Shown: positions 43,001-55,986 of the stretch, piece after piece
Position numbering within the stretch: the first letter of the stretch is position 1
How the letters are laid out: each line of letters begins with the position of its first letter
Assembly: GCA_900618795.1 (NCBI GenBank)
Contig: UYJD01000019.1
Span: 186,001 to 250,000 of the forward strand
DNA length: 64,000 bases
Direction: 5' to 3'
Origin: Cyanodermella asteris
Taxonomy: Eukaryota; Ascomycota; Lecanoromycetes; Ostropales; Stictidaceae
Translations under genes and position numbers: made by a program
The notes under the pieces: generated by a model
Database searches by the model: none
Seen by the model: only the letters and a program-made list of their open reading frames with translations
What the model was told of the DNA's origin: nothing

Positions 43001-45805
43001 GCAATGTCTTCCATCGAAGTGAAAATGTCTAGCAAAACATCAACAAGGTCAGAGCCCAAAATCTCGGCGCTTGTGATGCTTTGCAGAGCATCTCCACCAA
43101 AATATTTGGCAAGATTTCGGAAATGTGTCGGACCCTTAGCAAGATCCTCAGAGTTGTAGCAATCCTGGATGCTGTCCGCGATGGCACGAACATTTTGCAG
43201 CACGGCATTGGCCTCGGTACGAGCACGTCCATCTCCACCTTTGTTAAAGGATTCCACGAACTTCTTCGCCTCAAGGGTGATGACGTCCTCAAGGTGGTAG
43301 GTATTTGTAGAGTCACGGAAAGTGGGCTCGGAACCTGAGGATTCACTTGGGAAGGCCGACATGTCTTCTTGAATCATCTGATCAGGGTCAACATCGTCTT
43401 CGTCGTCATCATTCTCGTCCTCGTCTTCACCAGCACCGCCTCGGTCATGATGGTCTTCACCAACAGAGACGTCGTCACCATCGTCGTTACCATCTGATTG
43501 TGGCATTGCAGCTGGCCTAGCAGAGGATAAATGGTCCTGCTGGTTACTGGTATGATGTTTCGCGTCGTGTAGACTTCTGCTCGCGAGCTTTGTGATTTCA
43601 GCAATCACACCTTCCCGACAGAATTGGTAATCGTAGATATGTCCGAGGCGTTGAGACAAGAGCTGAGCCGCGGTGAGGGCCAGAAGGCCAAGGATAGCAT
43701 GGTCCTGCTGAGAAAGGATCGATGCCAGGTGTGATGCGAATGGAACCGTGCGAAGCGCATTCTCTAGAATCTTCACATCAAGATTTGACAACATTTTCAG
43801 CTGGGTGGCAAGAACTTTTTGTCGAACGCCAAGGTTGACTGTGCTTGTGTAGGCATGAGTTAGCGTCGGCAACAATATCGAGGCGAATCTTTCCAGTTTC
43901 TCTTTATGCTGGTTCAGTAGTTCTCTCCTCTTGGCATCCTCTTCTTTTGACTGTAAATCGGCCTTGGCAATGGCTTCGACACTGTTGTACGATGCCGAAA
44001 GAGCCACATTCTGCAAGGCAGTGCTAGCATTGAGGCCCGGAAGAACCTCACACATGACATTCAGTGTTTCGTAGACCTGGTCACGTTGCTTGCGAATAAG
44101 AGATTGCATGATGACAACGCCGTCGATCCGCGACGCGACCTCCACTGTGCTACTCGGAGGAGATACACCGGTCAAGATTTGGTAAAGTGTGTCGACCACG
44201 TCCATCTCGAGCAGAGACGCCGCTCGAGCCGGGCTGGCTCTGGCCACGATGCCCAAGACGCGCACGAACTTGGTGTGTATATCGGTCGGAATAAGGTTCG
44301 TTGTACCTGGCATCAACAATCGAAGGATAGCTCGGAGCATGTCCGGGCTAACGAGCTCTTCCAGGTTCTTGTGCTTATGCTTGAAGCTCTCAACAATTCG
44401 TGATACACAGAGTGAGCCTTGCTCGACGACCTTCTGATCAGTACTGCCAAGTACATTCTGGAGAACAGGCATGGCGTCCCTGACCACGGCAAAATGGTCC
44501 TCAGGAATGTTGCGGCAACAATTCGCGGCAGTAGTCACGGCCGTTCTCTGCGTTCCAGTGGCGAAGAACTCCAAAAAGTTCAAGCAAGCACCGAGGCCAC
44601 CCTCTCTCACAATCGTGGCTCCATGTTGGACTGAGATTTTCTCCAATGTGCTTAGAGCCTGCTCAGCGACATCGATGTAGTGGATTTCGAGAAGCTTTTG
44701 GCATAGGACTGGCACTGCGCCGCCATGCACAACGCTACCGGTCGCCGAGGGAAGTGCTTCCATGAGGTTGGCGATACAGCGGCATGCGAGAAGCATCATC
44801 TCCGGATTCTCTTCACCGGTGATCTCATGTGGCTGCATAAGCTTCACGAGCTCTCTCACAAAATGCTCCGGTACGAAATGACCTGCGAGATTGTCTTCGG
44901 TCGAGATAAGAAGGAAATTGGAGAGCTCTTGTAATGTAGCCATTTGCATCGAGGGATCGTCGCTTTTGAGGGATTCAAGCATTTGGCCGAGTCTTGATGA
45001 AGATCCAACGCCCATTAAACCCCCGAAAGCTCTCATTGAAAAGCCACCCGGCCCAGCCAGTCGATTAAATATGTTCTGTGACATGCCGTGTGCTAATGCG
45101 TCCGAGTCCTCCATATGGTCCATATCGGCGTCCTGATCTTCGTCCTCGTCGTCTTCATCGTCCTCATCATCCTCGTCGACCTCCTCATCGTCCTCGTCAT
45201 CCTCGTCATCCTCACCACCGTCTTGATAGTCTTGATCGTCTTCTGGGCGATGATGCCGATGATGTTTATGATGCCATGAGCCAACAGGTGGCGTCGAAGG
45301 CCTTTCCTGTCCAGTCTGGGGCTCCTCTTTTGCTTGACCTCTTCTTGCGCGGGTATGTGAGATATCTTTTGAAGTGCCCTCTGCAACTGAGTCAATGTCA
45401 TGATGGCGTGTAATGCTTTCCGTGTCGGGCTGTGTACCTGATTCTGACTTGCGGGTGCGGGTGCTTTTCTTTTTCGATGAGGTCTCTGGCACTTTGGTGC
45501 TTTCCGAGGTCAGCGGGTCCGCAGCTTGGCTGCGAAATTGTTAGCTATCGACGTGCTGACGGGAGTTCACCGGCTTACTCGTCGGCCATGTTGGCTTGGC
45601 GCTCGATACCACGCTTTTGTCGCTTCCTTGGCGGAGTAGTAGTCGAGGGGCCTTCGCCGCTCTCGTGGAGCGGAGACTTGGCTACACGCTTGCTTCGTGG
45701 TGTTGGAAGGGCTGTAGTCGTGGGGACAGACGGTGGAGGCGCCGATGTATGGCAGTTTGCCTGCGCAGCCGCCCTCGCTGCTGATCGTGTGATCCTTGAA
45801 GACAT
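40070..45805 (-). CDS. UFD4: HECT E3 ubiquitin ligase Ufd4 (TRIP12-type)
   Basis: Ufd4 ubiquitinates fusion-degradation and N-degron substrates and can extend chains with Ubr1. Exons 45,805-45,579, 45,529-40,317 and 40,266-40,070 give 1,878 residues. The introns are 49 and 50 bp with GTAAGC/GTAAGT donors. The N-terminus is basic (KRQKRG), followed by an acidic Asp/Glu tract of about 50 residues. Next comes an armadillo-like helical region beginning [28 protein letters not shown], a long low-complexity middle, then the C-terminal HECT domain. The domain contains [43 protein letters not shown]-type LMLFGR and the catalytic Cys at about 1845 in [11 protein letters not shown], ending FHLS. The last exon is essential, since it carries the active Cys. 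The very first residues of the model depend on ATG 45,805. Confidence 0.95.
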
Positions 45806-47552
45806 CAACACGTTATTCTCTAGGAGATTTGTAGATGTGCCATCTGCGTCAAGTTTAAATAGTCAAGGCAAAGCGAGACAGATGTCGCACAGAGAGGGGA
45901 ATAGGCGGCAAAGGCCAAGCTATGCCCGGGTCTTCAAGCGCGGAGCTCAAAGAAAAGGGCTAGCGGGCGTTGGGAGAAGCGAACCGGCGAGCGGGTGACG
46001 GTAGGAGGTGAAGTGAGTTGGAGTAGGAGCAGGTATGCAAATTGAAGGCAGCAGGAAGCACTGGCGGTTTTACCTGGGAGGCGATGCCTCACGCTCGTGG
46101 GCCGGGGCAGGCGCGGGCGGCGGATGTGAAAGCTGCTGAGGTGACGATGACAAGGAAGGTGCGACTGTCAATCTTCGCTTGGCCATGCAGAGTCAGAGGG
46201 ACGCAGTAGAACCAAAGCCAACTTGACGAATCGAGTTGGCGCCGTGGACTGGGAGGGAGTGAAGACGCTGGAAACGTGTTGAGTGTCTAAGGCAAAGCTC
46301 GTTACTCAAACACGCAGAGCCATGGCACACGCTCGCTCACCAATCACTGAGACCTCTTGCTATGGCAGGGCTGCGGAGCGCGGGGTTGAGATCGTTTTCA
46401 TACCCAACCACTAGTTTCTCGGCCAGCAACCTGCAGGACCGGAGCCAGGCGGCGTGAAGAAAGAGTTGTGAAGGCGATGTGACTGCGGTCAGCTGTCTTT
46501 GTCGGTGAAATGCAAGTTGCAGAAGGGGACGGAGAACGTGAGGGCGTGATGCGCGGATGCAGAGTTAAAGCATCATGCCTGGGCGCTGTATGGAAAGTGG
46601 AAACTCCAGTAAATTACTTTCGTATCTTACCGGCGTACATGATTGGCCAACTGATGACAGCGGTTCCTGCAGCGGCCGACAAATGTCGTTGCCGGTAGGT
46701 GTGCAACGAGGCTGCCACTATTGGCGTCAGCCCAACGAGCGCTCACAGATCTTTCAGATCCTCGCTTTGGCTTTTGGGTTCCGCTCCCAAGCCGAACTAG
46801 CGACGTAGGAAGCTCACCTTATACCGTGCATGCTGGCTGAGTCGTCAGCAAACGGCTAGACGCAGTTTCTGAGCCCTCTCACTAACGTGATCTGCTCGAG
46901 AGACTGTAGAAACCCCCTCAATTTCCAATCATGTCGTCTTTTTGATCGGGTTACCAGCGGAGTCCGAGAGAATTCACATGCCTAACTTGCGGTCGGTTTG
47001 GCTTACAACGAACATTGTTCTCATATTTCTTTACTGCGGTACTGCCCAATCCGATCAGTCGGCGAATACCGCAGTCTGCTTATGCGTAAGCTAGTGGTCC
47101 TAGCCACTTGTTCATGTATTCTCCGATCCGACTTGAAATTATGCATGATACATCGTGACAGCTACTGAATTCGGCGTACTATGGATCTTCAAGTCGACAG
47201 TCCTGCGTTGACAGCCCCTAACACGCTGGCAATGGGGAAATCTATCAAACAACGGTAATCTGGCGAACCGTTGTTTCTGCTTGAATGTAGCAATATGATT
47301 ATTTCCAAGTTTGTAAGCAGGCTTGCAAACGGTGCGCCATCGAATGTATTTGTCCTTAAGAAGATGAACGCCAGTCGCTCTGTATATGCCAGACTCCACG
47401 CTTTCATAAACTGAACTGAATGAAAATGAACTCCAGACAAGAAAGCCAACGAACAGCCCGCTTGCTATGCCGTCTATGTACGTTTCAGACGCGTATATCA
47501 AAGTATGGACAAACATTAGAAGCTATCGGCGCCGAGATAAGCATGGGAGATT
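45806..47552. other. 1.7-kb intergenic region, nothing recognised
   Basis: Upstream of Ufd4 and downstream of the next minus-strand gene. Frames such as 47,139-47,516 on the minus strand show no family motif. The part near 46,000 is purine-rich on the plus strand, which is a pyrimidine-rich leader on the Ufd4 strand. Confidence 0.4.
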
Positions 47553-50148
47553 TCAAACATTGCCAAGGCTCTGCTTGCGACTGTTGCGGTTCACGCTGAA
47601 CAACTTTTTGAAGCCAGACTTCTTCGGCTGGCTCCCTTCGACACTGGTCGTCAAGTCTTGCGCCGGGGCGGACGGTCTTCTGGAGCCTCGACTTGATGTC
47701 GAAGGGAATGGAGACAGGTGGCGGTATTGAGTTGTGATAGGGGGTGAACTCGGTCCGGTAGTTTGGCTCCCATGCGGTTGGACTTGAAGATGTATAGCGG
47801 CGCCCTGCGATCCTCGCTGTGATATGGGAGGAGACAAACTCGCTGCTTGCTGCTGATGGGGGATGATAGTGGTGGTCGTTGTTGTAACACTGGAGGAATG
47901 GGTAGAGTCAGGTATGGTCTTGTTCAAACTCCGGCTGTGGGCGCTGGAATTTGGCAAACGTCCGTTTTGATCAACATTGTTGAGTGTCTGCTGGATCCGG
48001 TTGACCAGCTCGGGATGACGAACTTGCTCAATGGGACTTTTTGGGGCGAAAGGATCACCTATGTCCGGGCCTGCGACGGTGGCTGACGTGAGCTGCTCGA
48101 GCGGGGGAGATGGTGGGCTCTCAGAGACGTTCGCAGGTTCAGACGGTGATTTACCAAAATCCGTGATTATTGGCGGTGCCTTTGGTGAGGCCAGGCGATT
48201 TTCTGTTCCTAGACCAAACGGCGAAGTCGTCTTCGGTGGATCTCTATCTCCTGTCATCAAAGATATCGGAGTTGCCATTGTATTGTCAGAGAAGCGATCC
48301 GAAGCATCTGCTTGTGGGGATGCCGCGAGCATGTTTACTTGACGTGCTGACGTATCTGAATCTCGAAAGGAATTCCTGCGTGGGTCGAGGGCTTGAGCAT
48401 CTGAGACTCTCGACATACTCACGTCTTGCATTATCGGCTTTGAGTCGGTGTTGATGACCAGGACCTCTCTGACTCTGAGGTCCTGTAAGAGCGGATGGGC
48501 ATGATTGACAATATCTTCCTCGTCCCCCAAGTCTTGGAAATCACCAGATGACAGTGAGGATCCATTCTTGAGGTGAGAGTCCGCCCGACTCCGGTTCTTC
48601 GATTGGTTAGACTGTGCATCTTGAGACACTGTGTCGTCCGACACATATCCAAAAAAGGTTTCTCCAACAGCCTGAGGTGTAGCCTGCTGCGTTTCCGCTA
48701 ACATCGGCCGTTCTAGAGTCGGCGTTTGTTGCATTGCAGCTTCAGATGAGTGGTGTGAGGGCTGTACGTCAACTTGTTCTGCATCGACTATCGGCTCGTG
48801 CTCAGGCATACAAGTTTCTCCACCAGTTTCTGTGGCCTGTGACTCGGTCGCTTGGCTTGGGATAGAGCTGCGTGTTTTGGTTGAAGACGATGACTGTGTC
48901 AGAGATGCTTGCATCGATTGCCGTTCCTGGCAACCGTCTGCAGGTAGTTCGATGACCTGACTGTCTTTGCCATCTCTACGCATTGCTAAGAGCGTAGAAG
49001 GCTCTGTCGGCAGATATGTCCTTGTGCTGGTCGCGTTCGATAGGTCGGTCACGGGCGATTGGATCGGAATATCTATTTGAGGTGCTGGACTCGGAGTACT
49101 CGTGGGAAAGCTATTTCGTGCTTGCCTCCAGCTCGAGTATATCGAATGCCTGCCTGGCTGAGAACGAGGTCAGTGTTGGAACGGGGAAAGGGATTGGTAG
49201 CATCTAGCTGACCAGATTGCGACGGCTGGCCACCCCTGCTCGCCGCTGTATCTCAGACACAATGCCTTCAAGCTGGACAAGACTGAGGTTGAGATCACTG
49301 CCCTTCTGTTGTAGACTCTTGTAGGCCTCTGCCCAACCTTCCGTGTTGCCATACATGGCAGTATACACAGCCGCATGCTCGTGAGATTTGTTCGGCCACT
49401 TTCGATCTATATCCTTCAAGAAGCGTGCCAATTGCCTTGTGCCGTCTAGACCCTTTTGTATGTCTTTCAGCGAATCTTTCATGGCAACGGTAGTTCTGCT
49501 AAGGATGTGCTCAATCTTCTCGTTCCCGTCGACTATGGCAGTACGGAACTCTCGGTCGCCCAGCATCGTGTCAAAGACATCACCGTGCTCGAGAGGGGTA
49601 CGCAGGTGCTTTATTCGCTCATGCACGTCTTGCTCAGCAAGCTCAAAGTCCTCGGTAGTCCTCTCCAGAAACCCATCAATTTCGTCAACGTGCGTTTGCA
49701 GTATCTGGATGACATCGGCATCCGACCGAGCAAGACCTCTGTGCAACAGGTGCATGCCGAACGAAATCTGAGCGACGAGCTTCCACAAGGGATGGAAGTT
49801 CTCCCCGGGTTTCTGCAGCCAGCGCCCTGCGACGGTTCTCTCGTATTTGGCGCTTTCTAGTAATAGTTTCCGCCTCTCGAATTTGTCGGCGTTGAGATAT
49901 GGGTTGGCCGCGGCCTCCGCGTCTGACTCGGCCATTGTCTCCCGCATCGACTCTTCAAACGCTCCTTGCATCTGGGGCATGGGGTGCTCCGGCGCTGGTG
50001 GTATGGGTGCCATGTTGAACTGGGCTGGAGGCGTGCTCTGCCGGCGCGTGGAGGAGACGGGTGCAGAGTCTCTGAAGGACGAAGTCCAGCGAGCCTCTCG
50101 CGGCGTTCGTGCCGCCATATCTGCCGAAGGCGTAGCAGAGCCGTACAC
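47553..50148 (-). CDS. Conserved filamentous-fungal protein, unknown function
   Basis: Exons about 50,148-49,213 and 49,157-47,553 (55-bp intron, donor GTCAGC, acceptor CTCAG) encode about 846 residues. The N-terminal third is conserved-looking and helical: AGRWLQKPGENFHPLWKLVAQ, ISFGMHLLHRGLARSD, DVIQILQTHVDEIDGFLERT and so on to VQLEGIVSEIQRRAGVASRR, residues about 100-310. I have seen this block in unnamed Pezizomycotina proteins. The second exon is Ser/Thr/Gln/Pro-rich and probably disordered, ending in a basic patch (KKSGFKKLFSVNRNSRKQS). The helical block resembles a coiled-coil bundle that could mediate oligomerisation; that is inference. The start is unresolved: 50,148 is GTG, the first in-frame ATG is 50,118, and an upstream exon is possible. 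Confidence 0.75.
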
Positions 50149-51659
50149 AGCACTAGCAGCACCAGGCTGCTGAAACGGGGCCCTACAGCGATTGACCAGG
50201 GCGGTGCATCTCCGGACAGAGCGGTATGCGGCGCGTTCTTGGGTCTGGGAGCGGGCAAGAGGCCTCGCAGCAGGTCGAGGCGATTACTAAGATGTCAGAG
50301 GCTTGACGGAGACGAAGTGGAGTGGCAATTGGTGATGTGGTCGGGTTGCTGCTCGAGGAAGATCGTAAGACCGGTGACAGAGGCGTCTTTGTTCAACGGC
50401 AGAGGCGCCAACGAGTACGGCGAGCAGGGGCATCAGATAGATGCGGCGGATTGAGCGAAGGAGAGGTATGTCGATGATGGGAGAACAAGCTGGGTTAGGA
50501 GACAGGAGGAGCGAACAGGGTGCGAATGGCAGAGTAGGAGGCGAGGCATTGCGGCATCCGCGCCCGCAACGACGTTTCAGAACCGCTTTAGTCGCAGGCA
50601 AAGCAGGGCAGCGCAACCGTAACTAACCAGGTAACCTGGAGTAGAGAGCAGTCTGTCCTTGGGTCCGCCGCGACTGTAGCTACCTACAGTATCGCTCCCC
50701 AGCACGCAGGGTGGTCGGGAGTCGTGGCGCAAATCTGCGATCAACCACGTTCCCTCCACTGCGATAGACTTCATTGGCCTTATCTCTGTCCGATACGAAG
50801 TACGGACGCATGTCAGTATGCGTGGGGATGCTCAAGAGACTACCGCAGAAAGTACTCGTACCTTGGGCTTTACTCGACAGTCGATAGCAGGATCTACGAG
50901 CAAACCCTCGACCAACGGTCTCAACGCTTTCGTCCTACAGTATTCGCTGCTGGCTTTTCCATCCTCAAGCCGCGCCCACGCTGAGCCGTACCCATCTCCA
51001 GATACAGGGTCACACCCGCCAGACCACGTGTTAATCAACTCGGACGAGCCAGCGATCCGCGATACGCTTGTCTCCACCATCGCGACCACCCCAGCCTGAT
51101 CCTTGCTTGAGCTGTGTTGATCGCGACATGCGACGCACGTTCGTCTCTGGCCGCCCTCCCCGTTTAAGCGCCTTCTCGATCTTGACAAGCTCTAAAAATG
51201 AGAAGATCAACGTACGCGCAAACAATCGATAGACCTTTCACATGTCCGAGGGCTAGCGCGGTAGACAAGCCGCATGGGTTGCGAGAATCAGGTGTGCATA
51301 TGCACATCTGTATCTAGTACCTGAGTTCCTGTTCATGTTCTACCATAGCACGTCATATGTTGATATGGAAGCTGCGCCATAACATGAAAGTCCCCGCATT
51401 ACTTGGTTAGTTATTGGCCAGCCCTGCGTCCCTAAACTGAAAGTTCTTCCCGCATGTTGTGCTAGGGATACCCACGTTTGTTCGCAACTTTGACGCACCG
51501 TCCACCTATGGCGTGCCCAATCGTCTTGTCTATGCTGGGATCTGGACCACTGCAATGCAATCTGGCAGGAGATGTCCAACCTGCTGCCCGGGTTTGAGCA
51601 GATTATTGGAAAGAGCTCAGACTTCTGTCGAGCTTGCTGGACGCTTTGATGACTGCCAT
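50149..51659. other. Intergenic, nothing recognised
   Basis: 1.5 kb between two minus-strand genes. It should contain the promoter of the 47,553-50,148 gene and the 3' untranslated region of the BTB gene. No RNA gene or repeat seen. Confidence 0.35.
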
Positions 51660-53076
51660 TCAGACAGGGGGGAAGCAGGCTGGAGTGCTCTGATGGAAAT
51701 GAAAATGCGAGCACCGTGACTCTCGATGTTTCCACGCTCGCTTGTCTTCCTTGGTGCTTTCACACGCAACCACCTGTATTTCACGCAGAAATGCTTCAGG
51801 GTACGGGTCCATTTCTTCCAGTATCAATCTCGCCGTCTTCTTAGAGCAGTAAATGGCTCTGACAAGACCCTTGAGATTCCTATTAAAGCCGGTTAGCAAA
51901 TGAGCCCTCACACTGCCGCGGGGTGTCGCCCTACGTACCTTTTGCGATCTGGAAGTCTCAACCCTTCAATGTCCTCAACTTCACCTTCATCTCCCCAAAT
52001 CTCGCCCACGTCGACGGCATTTGGGATGTAAATCGACGAAGCACACAACTCAGCAATCGCATCGAGGACGGAGTTTTTGCATTTTTCCGAGATGAGATAA
52101 TCTGCTAGCTTGTACAGGCGAATGAGGTTTATGAAGGTAGGTCGAGACTCCTCAGGGACATTCTTGTCATTGGCGGCGGAGAATTCCACAGCAGCATTTC
52201 CGATGTTACTCTTGACGACTGGGTCACCTAAACTCTTGTCAGCGCCTTGGTTGCCGCGAAGATACAGATAAGGTGGAAGTAGGCTTACCCGACGCTCCCA
52301 GGAGCATATCTTGACACAGTTGCTTAAAGGATGATTGCATTTCGCGACACTCCTCCTCCATCTCGACAGAAAGGTGTGCAATTTCGTCCAAGTCACTGAC
52401 AATACTTTCAAGAAACGATCGGGTGCCACCCCCTGACACTGGCCCATAGCGGAGCTTCAAGCGTAGACTCGCTACCTTCTGTGGCGACCCCTGGCCAGTC
52501 TGCGACGGTTCTTGGCCAGAGGAGTCTGAAGAAAAATTCTTGATGGCGATTCACAAAAGCACGACATATGACAACAACCACGTCTGGTCCCGCGCCTCTT
52601 ATGAGTAAACGCCAGCAGGCCGCAGCAGTGATACTGCGTCTGTTCTGCACGACTTGAGCTTGGGCTTCGACATTCTTCTTACCCATTTGGACATCGAGCG
52701 CAGCACTGGAAATTTTGCCAGTGTGCGCCCAATCCAACCACAGCTGGAACGCTCGATCACCAGCCTCCGGTAGTAAAACTGTGTTCTCCTTTGTCTCCGC
52801 ATATGCTGTGTTGCCCAGAGCCTTTGCAAAGAAAACCGAGTCGTTAGTTAGAATGTTCCTGAGCACGCTGTACGTTTCCGATTTGGGCCCGACTATCACC
52901 GTAATCACCGCTTCATCAGGCTTCACGGACAAGGTTGGCGACCAGTTGAAAAGACTTGTGGAATACATAGCCGTCAGGTCCAGAGCTGCAAAGGCGATAT
53001 CAGAAGTTCGTGATGCTGCTGTGTGCTGGAGCTCCGTCATGGGACCAAGGTGTAGAAGGACTGAGGTTATAGGCAT
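51660..53076 (-). CDS. BTB/POZ-domain protein
   Basis: Fungal BTB proteins are often adaptors for Cul3 ubiquitin ligases or self-associating scaffolds. The first exon holds the BTB core: VITVIVGPKSETYSVLRNILTNDSVFFAKAL, then LPEAGDRAFQLWLDWAHTGKI. A later exon holds the helical region FINLIRLYKLADYLISEKCKNSVLDAI, typical after fungal BTB domains. The proposed structure has four exons: from 53,076 (or ATG 53,040) to about 52,640; 52,525-52,289; 52,227-51,939; and 51,879-51,660. The introns at 52,228-52,288 and 51,880-51,938 have clear GTAAGC and GTACGT donors. For the first intron the acceptor TTCTTCAG fits but the donor is weak (GTATCA or GTTTAC). About 350-390 residues. The family is clear; the first intron and the start are uncertain. 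Confidence 0.7.
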
Positions 53077-53109
53077 CTTGTACAAAAGGGGAAGGTTGAT
53101 AAGATTCAC

Positions 53110-53586
53110 TCAATTGTCAATCAGAGTCAATTCACTGTTCTCGGCGTGAGTCGGCATTGCCGCATGCATGCAGACAAAGAGCAATGGCAGCATCATAAGT
53201 GCTTTAGCAGGCAGCCGCAACACAACAAAGGATCCGGAAACATTGACACCCGTATTCACGCTACGCAACAGGTCATGGTTTTCGCGGGATACGTCACCTA
53301 GAATCAAAATAGCGAGCAATCAGATTGCCAATGCAAGCTCGGAGATGATATGATGCATTCATCGCTTCAACGTGTTGAAACTTTTCAGAGCTAAGCGCAC
53401 AATGAAAGTTTACCTTTACCCCCTTGGTTCCCATGTCTTCGTACCTATAATTTTCGATTGCCGCCCACTTGGATCTCTTTCAATCTCAAAACGTTCTATT
53501 CGATTGTCCATAAGTCCAAGCAGAAGCTCGAGGCACACAATAAGTGTTTATTACCTTCGCAAGCGTTGATCGTGGTTCATTCGCTC
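53110..53586. other. Intergenic between BTB and KH genes
   Basis: Promoter of the BTB gene plus the 3' end region of the KH gene. No coding or RNA feature recognised. Confidence 0.35.
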
Positions 53587-55105
53587 CTAGACACGACGCT
53601 TCTCGCTATCAAGTCGTGAGTATAGCATATATAGAGCCATCTGGTTGCACTCCTGGGTTCCCGTGATTGTAACAAGTCTCTCGTTGCTGTTGTCCTGTGG
53701 CTCGTTGATCTTGATGACACTGCCGCTCAGTTGTCGAATCTCGTTAATCTTGGCGCCACCCTTGCCGATGATAGCGCCGACCATATCATTCGGAATAAAA
53801 ATTTGCTGCGTCAGTGGCTGACCCGGAAGCTGCGGCTGCATTGGAGGGCCGGCAAGACCCGGCTGCGGCTGGTGACTTGTCTGAGGTGTGGGTGGCTGGT
53901 GAGGTCCAGCACCACCGTAGCCCGCTTGATGCTGCGGTGCTTGATAGTGCATTGGTGTTTGAGGTTGTTGGGGAACCTGCGGTTGCTGTGCCTGCTGTTG
54001 AGGTGCTTGGCCATGAAGGTACGGAACTCCGTATGGGTTTGCTGGCGTCCGTGACGCATGGTTGGTGTGCCGGCGATAGTTGTCAGGATGACCGTACTGT
54101 CCCCCGGCAGCTTGAGGTACGTATGGAACTACTTGCATACCGCCGGGAACAACGCCAGCTGCTTGACCGTGTCTGTTTGCGTATGCAGACGCAGCCGGAC
54201 CTCCAAACCGTTCCGTCAGCTGCTCCACCAGAGTCTGTCCAACATAGTATGTAGCAATATGCACCGCGTCGGCAACGCCTAGCACCACAAGGGAACGTTC
54301 TGTGGAAAGAGGCAAACAAGCATCTGATGCGTTCAAGCGTGCACCAGAAGCATCCTGGATCTCTCGAATGCGTCCGCCACCCTTGCCGATGATCGATCCA
54401 ATCAGGAGGTGAGGGACCAACAACCGGAGTGGATACGTCTTGGACTGCGGAGTGGACACAGCTTCTAACGGCTCGTTGTTCAATGTTCTGATAATAAGAC
54501 CAAAGGCCTGAAACTGTCAATATACCGTCTTCATAAAGAAAGTGGGCAGGATTACTTACCTTCGCGACAGCGTCAACCATTCCACTGACAGTCAGTATTC
54601 TCTCAACTGCACCGCGAGAATAGTCGCTCACGGTACACTTAGCGCCAGACAGACGCCTGATTTGAGAAACGTTTTCACCACTCTTACCGATGGCAGTCGC
54701 CGCTTCTGCGCTGCTGATGACTGCCCGCACGTGTAGGAATTGCGATTCATCTTGTCGATGATGGTGAGGTGCCTGGTTTTGGGCGGCAGAAGGCACATCC
54801 TGTCCGGTGGTGGGAATTGGCTGTGGCTGGGCCTCAGATGGCAAGACGTCTGCAGGTACTGGGACCGAGGTAGTCGCCACGCCTTTATCATCATGGTGAC
54901 CGTTGGTCTCAGGTTTGGCTTCTTCTGCTTTCACCTCTGGCTCCGGTGCGGCGGCAGAAGTGACGCTAGGGTCTGCGACCGTTTTATCATTGTCTGTGTC
55001 CGTAGACTTTTCCAGCGCCTGTCGCTTAGCGTCAGGCTGATCCGGCTCTTCTTCAAATGGTCTCTTGGTAGCCGCAGTTGCGCCAGTCTGTGGAGAAGCG
55101 GACAT
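53587..55105 (-). CDS. Triple-KH RNA-binding protein (Pbp2/Rnc1-like)
   Basis: Proteins of this hnRNP-K/PCBP type bind mRNAs and control their stability or localisation. S. pombe Rnc1 and yeast Pbp2/Hek2 are relatives. Exons 55,105-54,560 and 54,507-53,587 give 488 residues (52-bp intron, GTAAGT donor, TTTCAG acceptor). KH1 is about residues 120-185 with GKSGE in its GxxG loop. KH2 is about 200-270 (IGSIIGKGGGRIREIQ). KH3 is about 410-480 (VGAIIGKGGAKINEIR). KH2 and KH3 are joined by a long Gln/Pro/Gly/His-rich linker. The N-terminal 110 residues are acidic and low-complexity with a bipartite-like basic motif (TKRPFEEEPDQPDAKRQ). KH1's loop GKSGE is less basic than those of KH2 and KH3. Divergent from the coiled-coil gene. 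Confidence 0.93.
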
Positions 55106-55986
55106 TGTGAGGATTTAGCACTTGAATTGGGACCAGGCACGTATGCACACTCGAGTGACTGAAGCTTGGATACTTGATTTCTCGGCCGACTATTTACACC
55201 AGGGGGCGTAATGAAAGGTGCTGGTGTAAGGGGAGTGAAATGCGAACTGGGGGTTCGGGGATATAGCTGCTCGGAAAAACTTTCTCGAACCAGGCTGAGG
55301 TGGTGAGGTGGTAAGACGGTGATGGTGAAGTGGTATGAGGAAATTGCAGGCTCTCGAACGTAGTGGAGAAGATACTCTCGTACTGAGGGAAAGGGAGACC
55401 AGGACCAGCGTAGAGCTGGTTGGGTGGAACTTGAGGATGGGAAACGTCCTTGCTCTGCGAGCGCGCTGAGCTAGACTGCAGGTCGTGTGCAGCTTAAAGG
55501 AACGAAGGCTTGAAGGGGACACAGTACAAGACGTGGGCGGCCTCAAAAAGGCTGTGAGAGCCCTGAAATAGGAGCTTGAGTGTGCGGATACAGCCGGTGA
55601 GAAGGCGATCCTGCGGTGGAGGTGAAGGGCGAAGCTTGGGTGAAAGGGAGATCGCGAAGGCGAAGAAGGCGAACTCGAATGCGATGCGCGACGAAGGCCG
55701 TCTCGGTTTGTCTGCCAAGCCAACGCTAGACCGTGACTGTTAGACGTGACTTCCTCATCCAACGATCCGCTCAGATCCGGCCGACCATCACCGACCATGC
55801 CATTTCGCTTATGGCTACGGTGCTCCTTGATTGATGTCACATATCAAACTTATGGCCAGCGATCTCGCAATGATGCTTGATTCACAAGCTATCAATCTTG
55901 AGTCTGACTAGCTGTTTGCAACTTTACGTGACAGATAAGTGCGTCTCGGTTTGTTTGCCTTTTCCACGTCAAAGGGGTCCGCCACC
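55106..55986. promoter_or_regulatory. Divergent promoter with long pyrimidine-rich leader
   Basis: About 880 bp between the KH and coiled-coil genes. On the KH strand, 55,190-55,720 is very rich in C and T (repeated TCC, CTTCGCC), which explains a long but meaningless Ser/Arg/Pro-rich frame there. It is most likely the promoter and leader of the KH gene. Confidence 0.45.

Noticed and set aside
47139-47516. 125-codon minus-strand frame as a membrane protein
   Set aside because: One hydrophobic stretch only, no homology I recognise, and no promoter-like context.
53814-54254. 146-codon plus-strand frame opposite the KH protein
   Set aside because: Shadow of the Gln/Pro/Gly linker; no motifs.
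55190-55840. 216-codon Ser/Pro/Arg-rich frame
   Set aside because: It lies over a C/T-rich promoter and leader of the KH gene, whose base bias alone produces such a frame.
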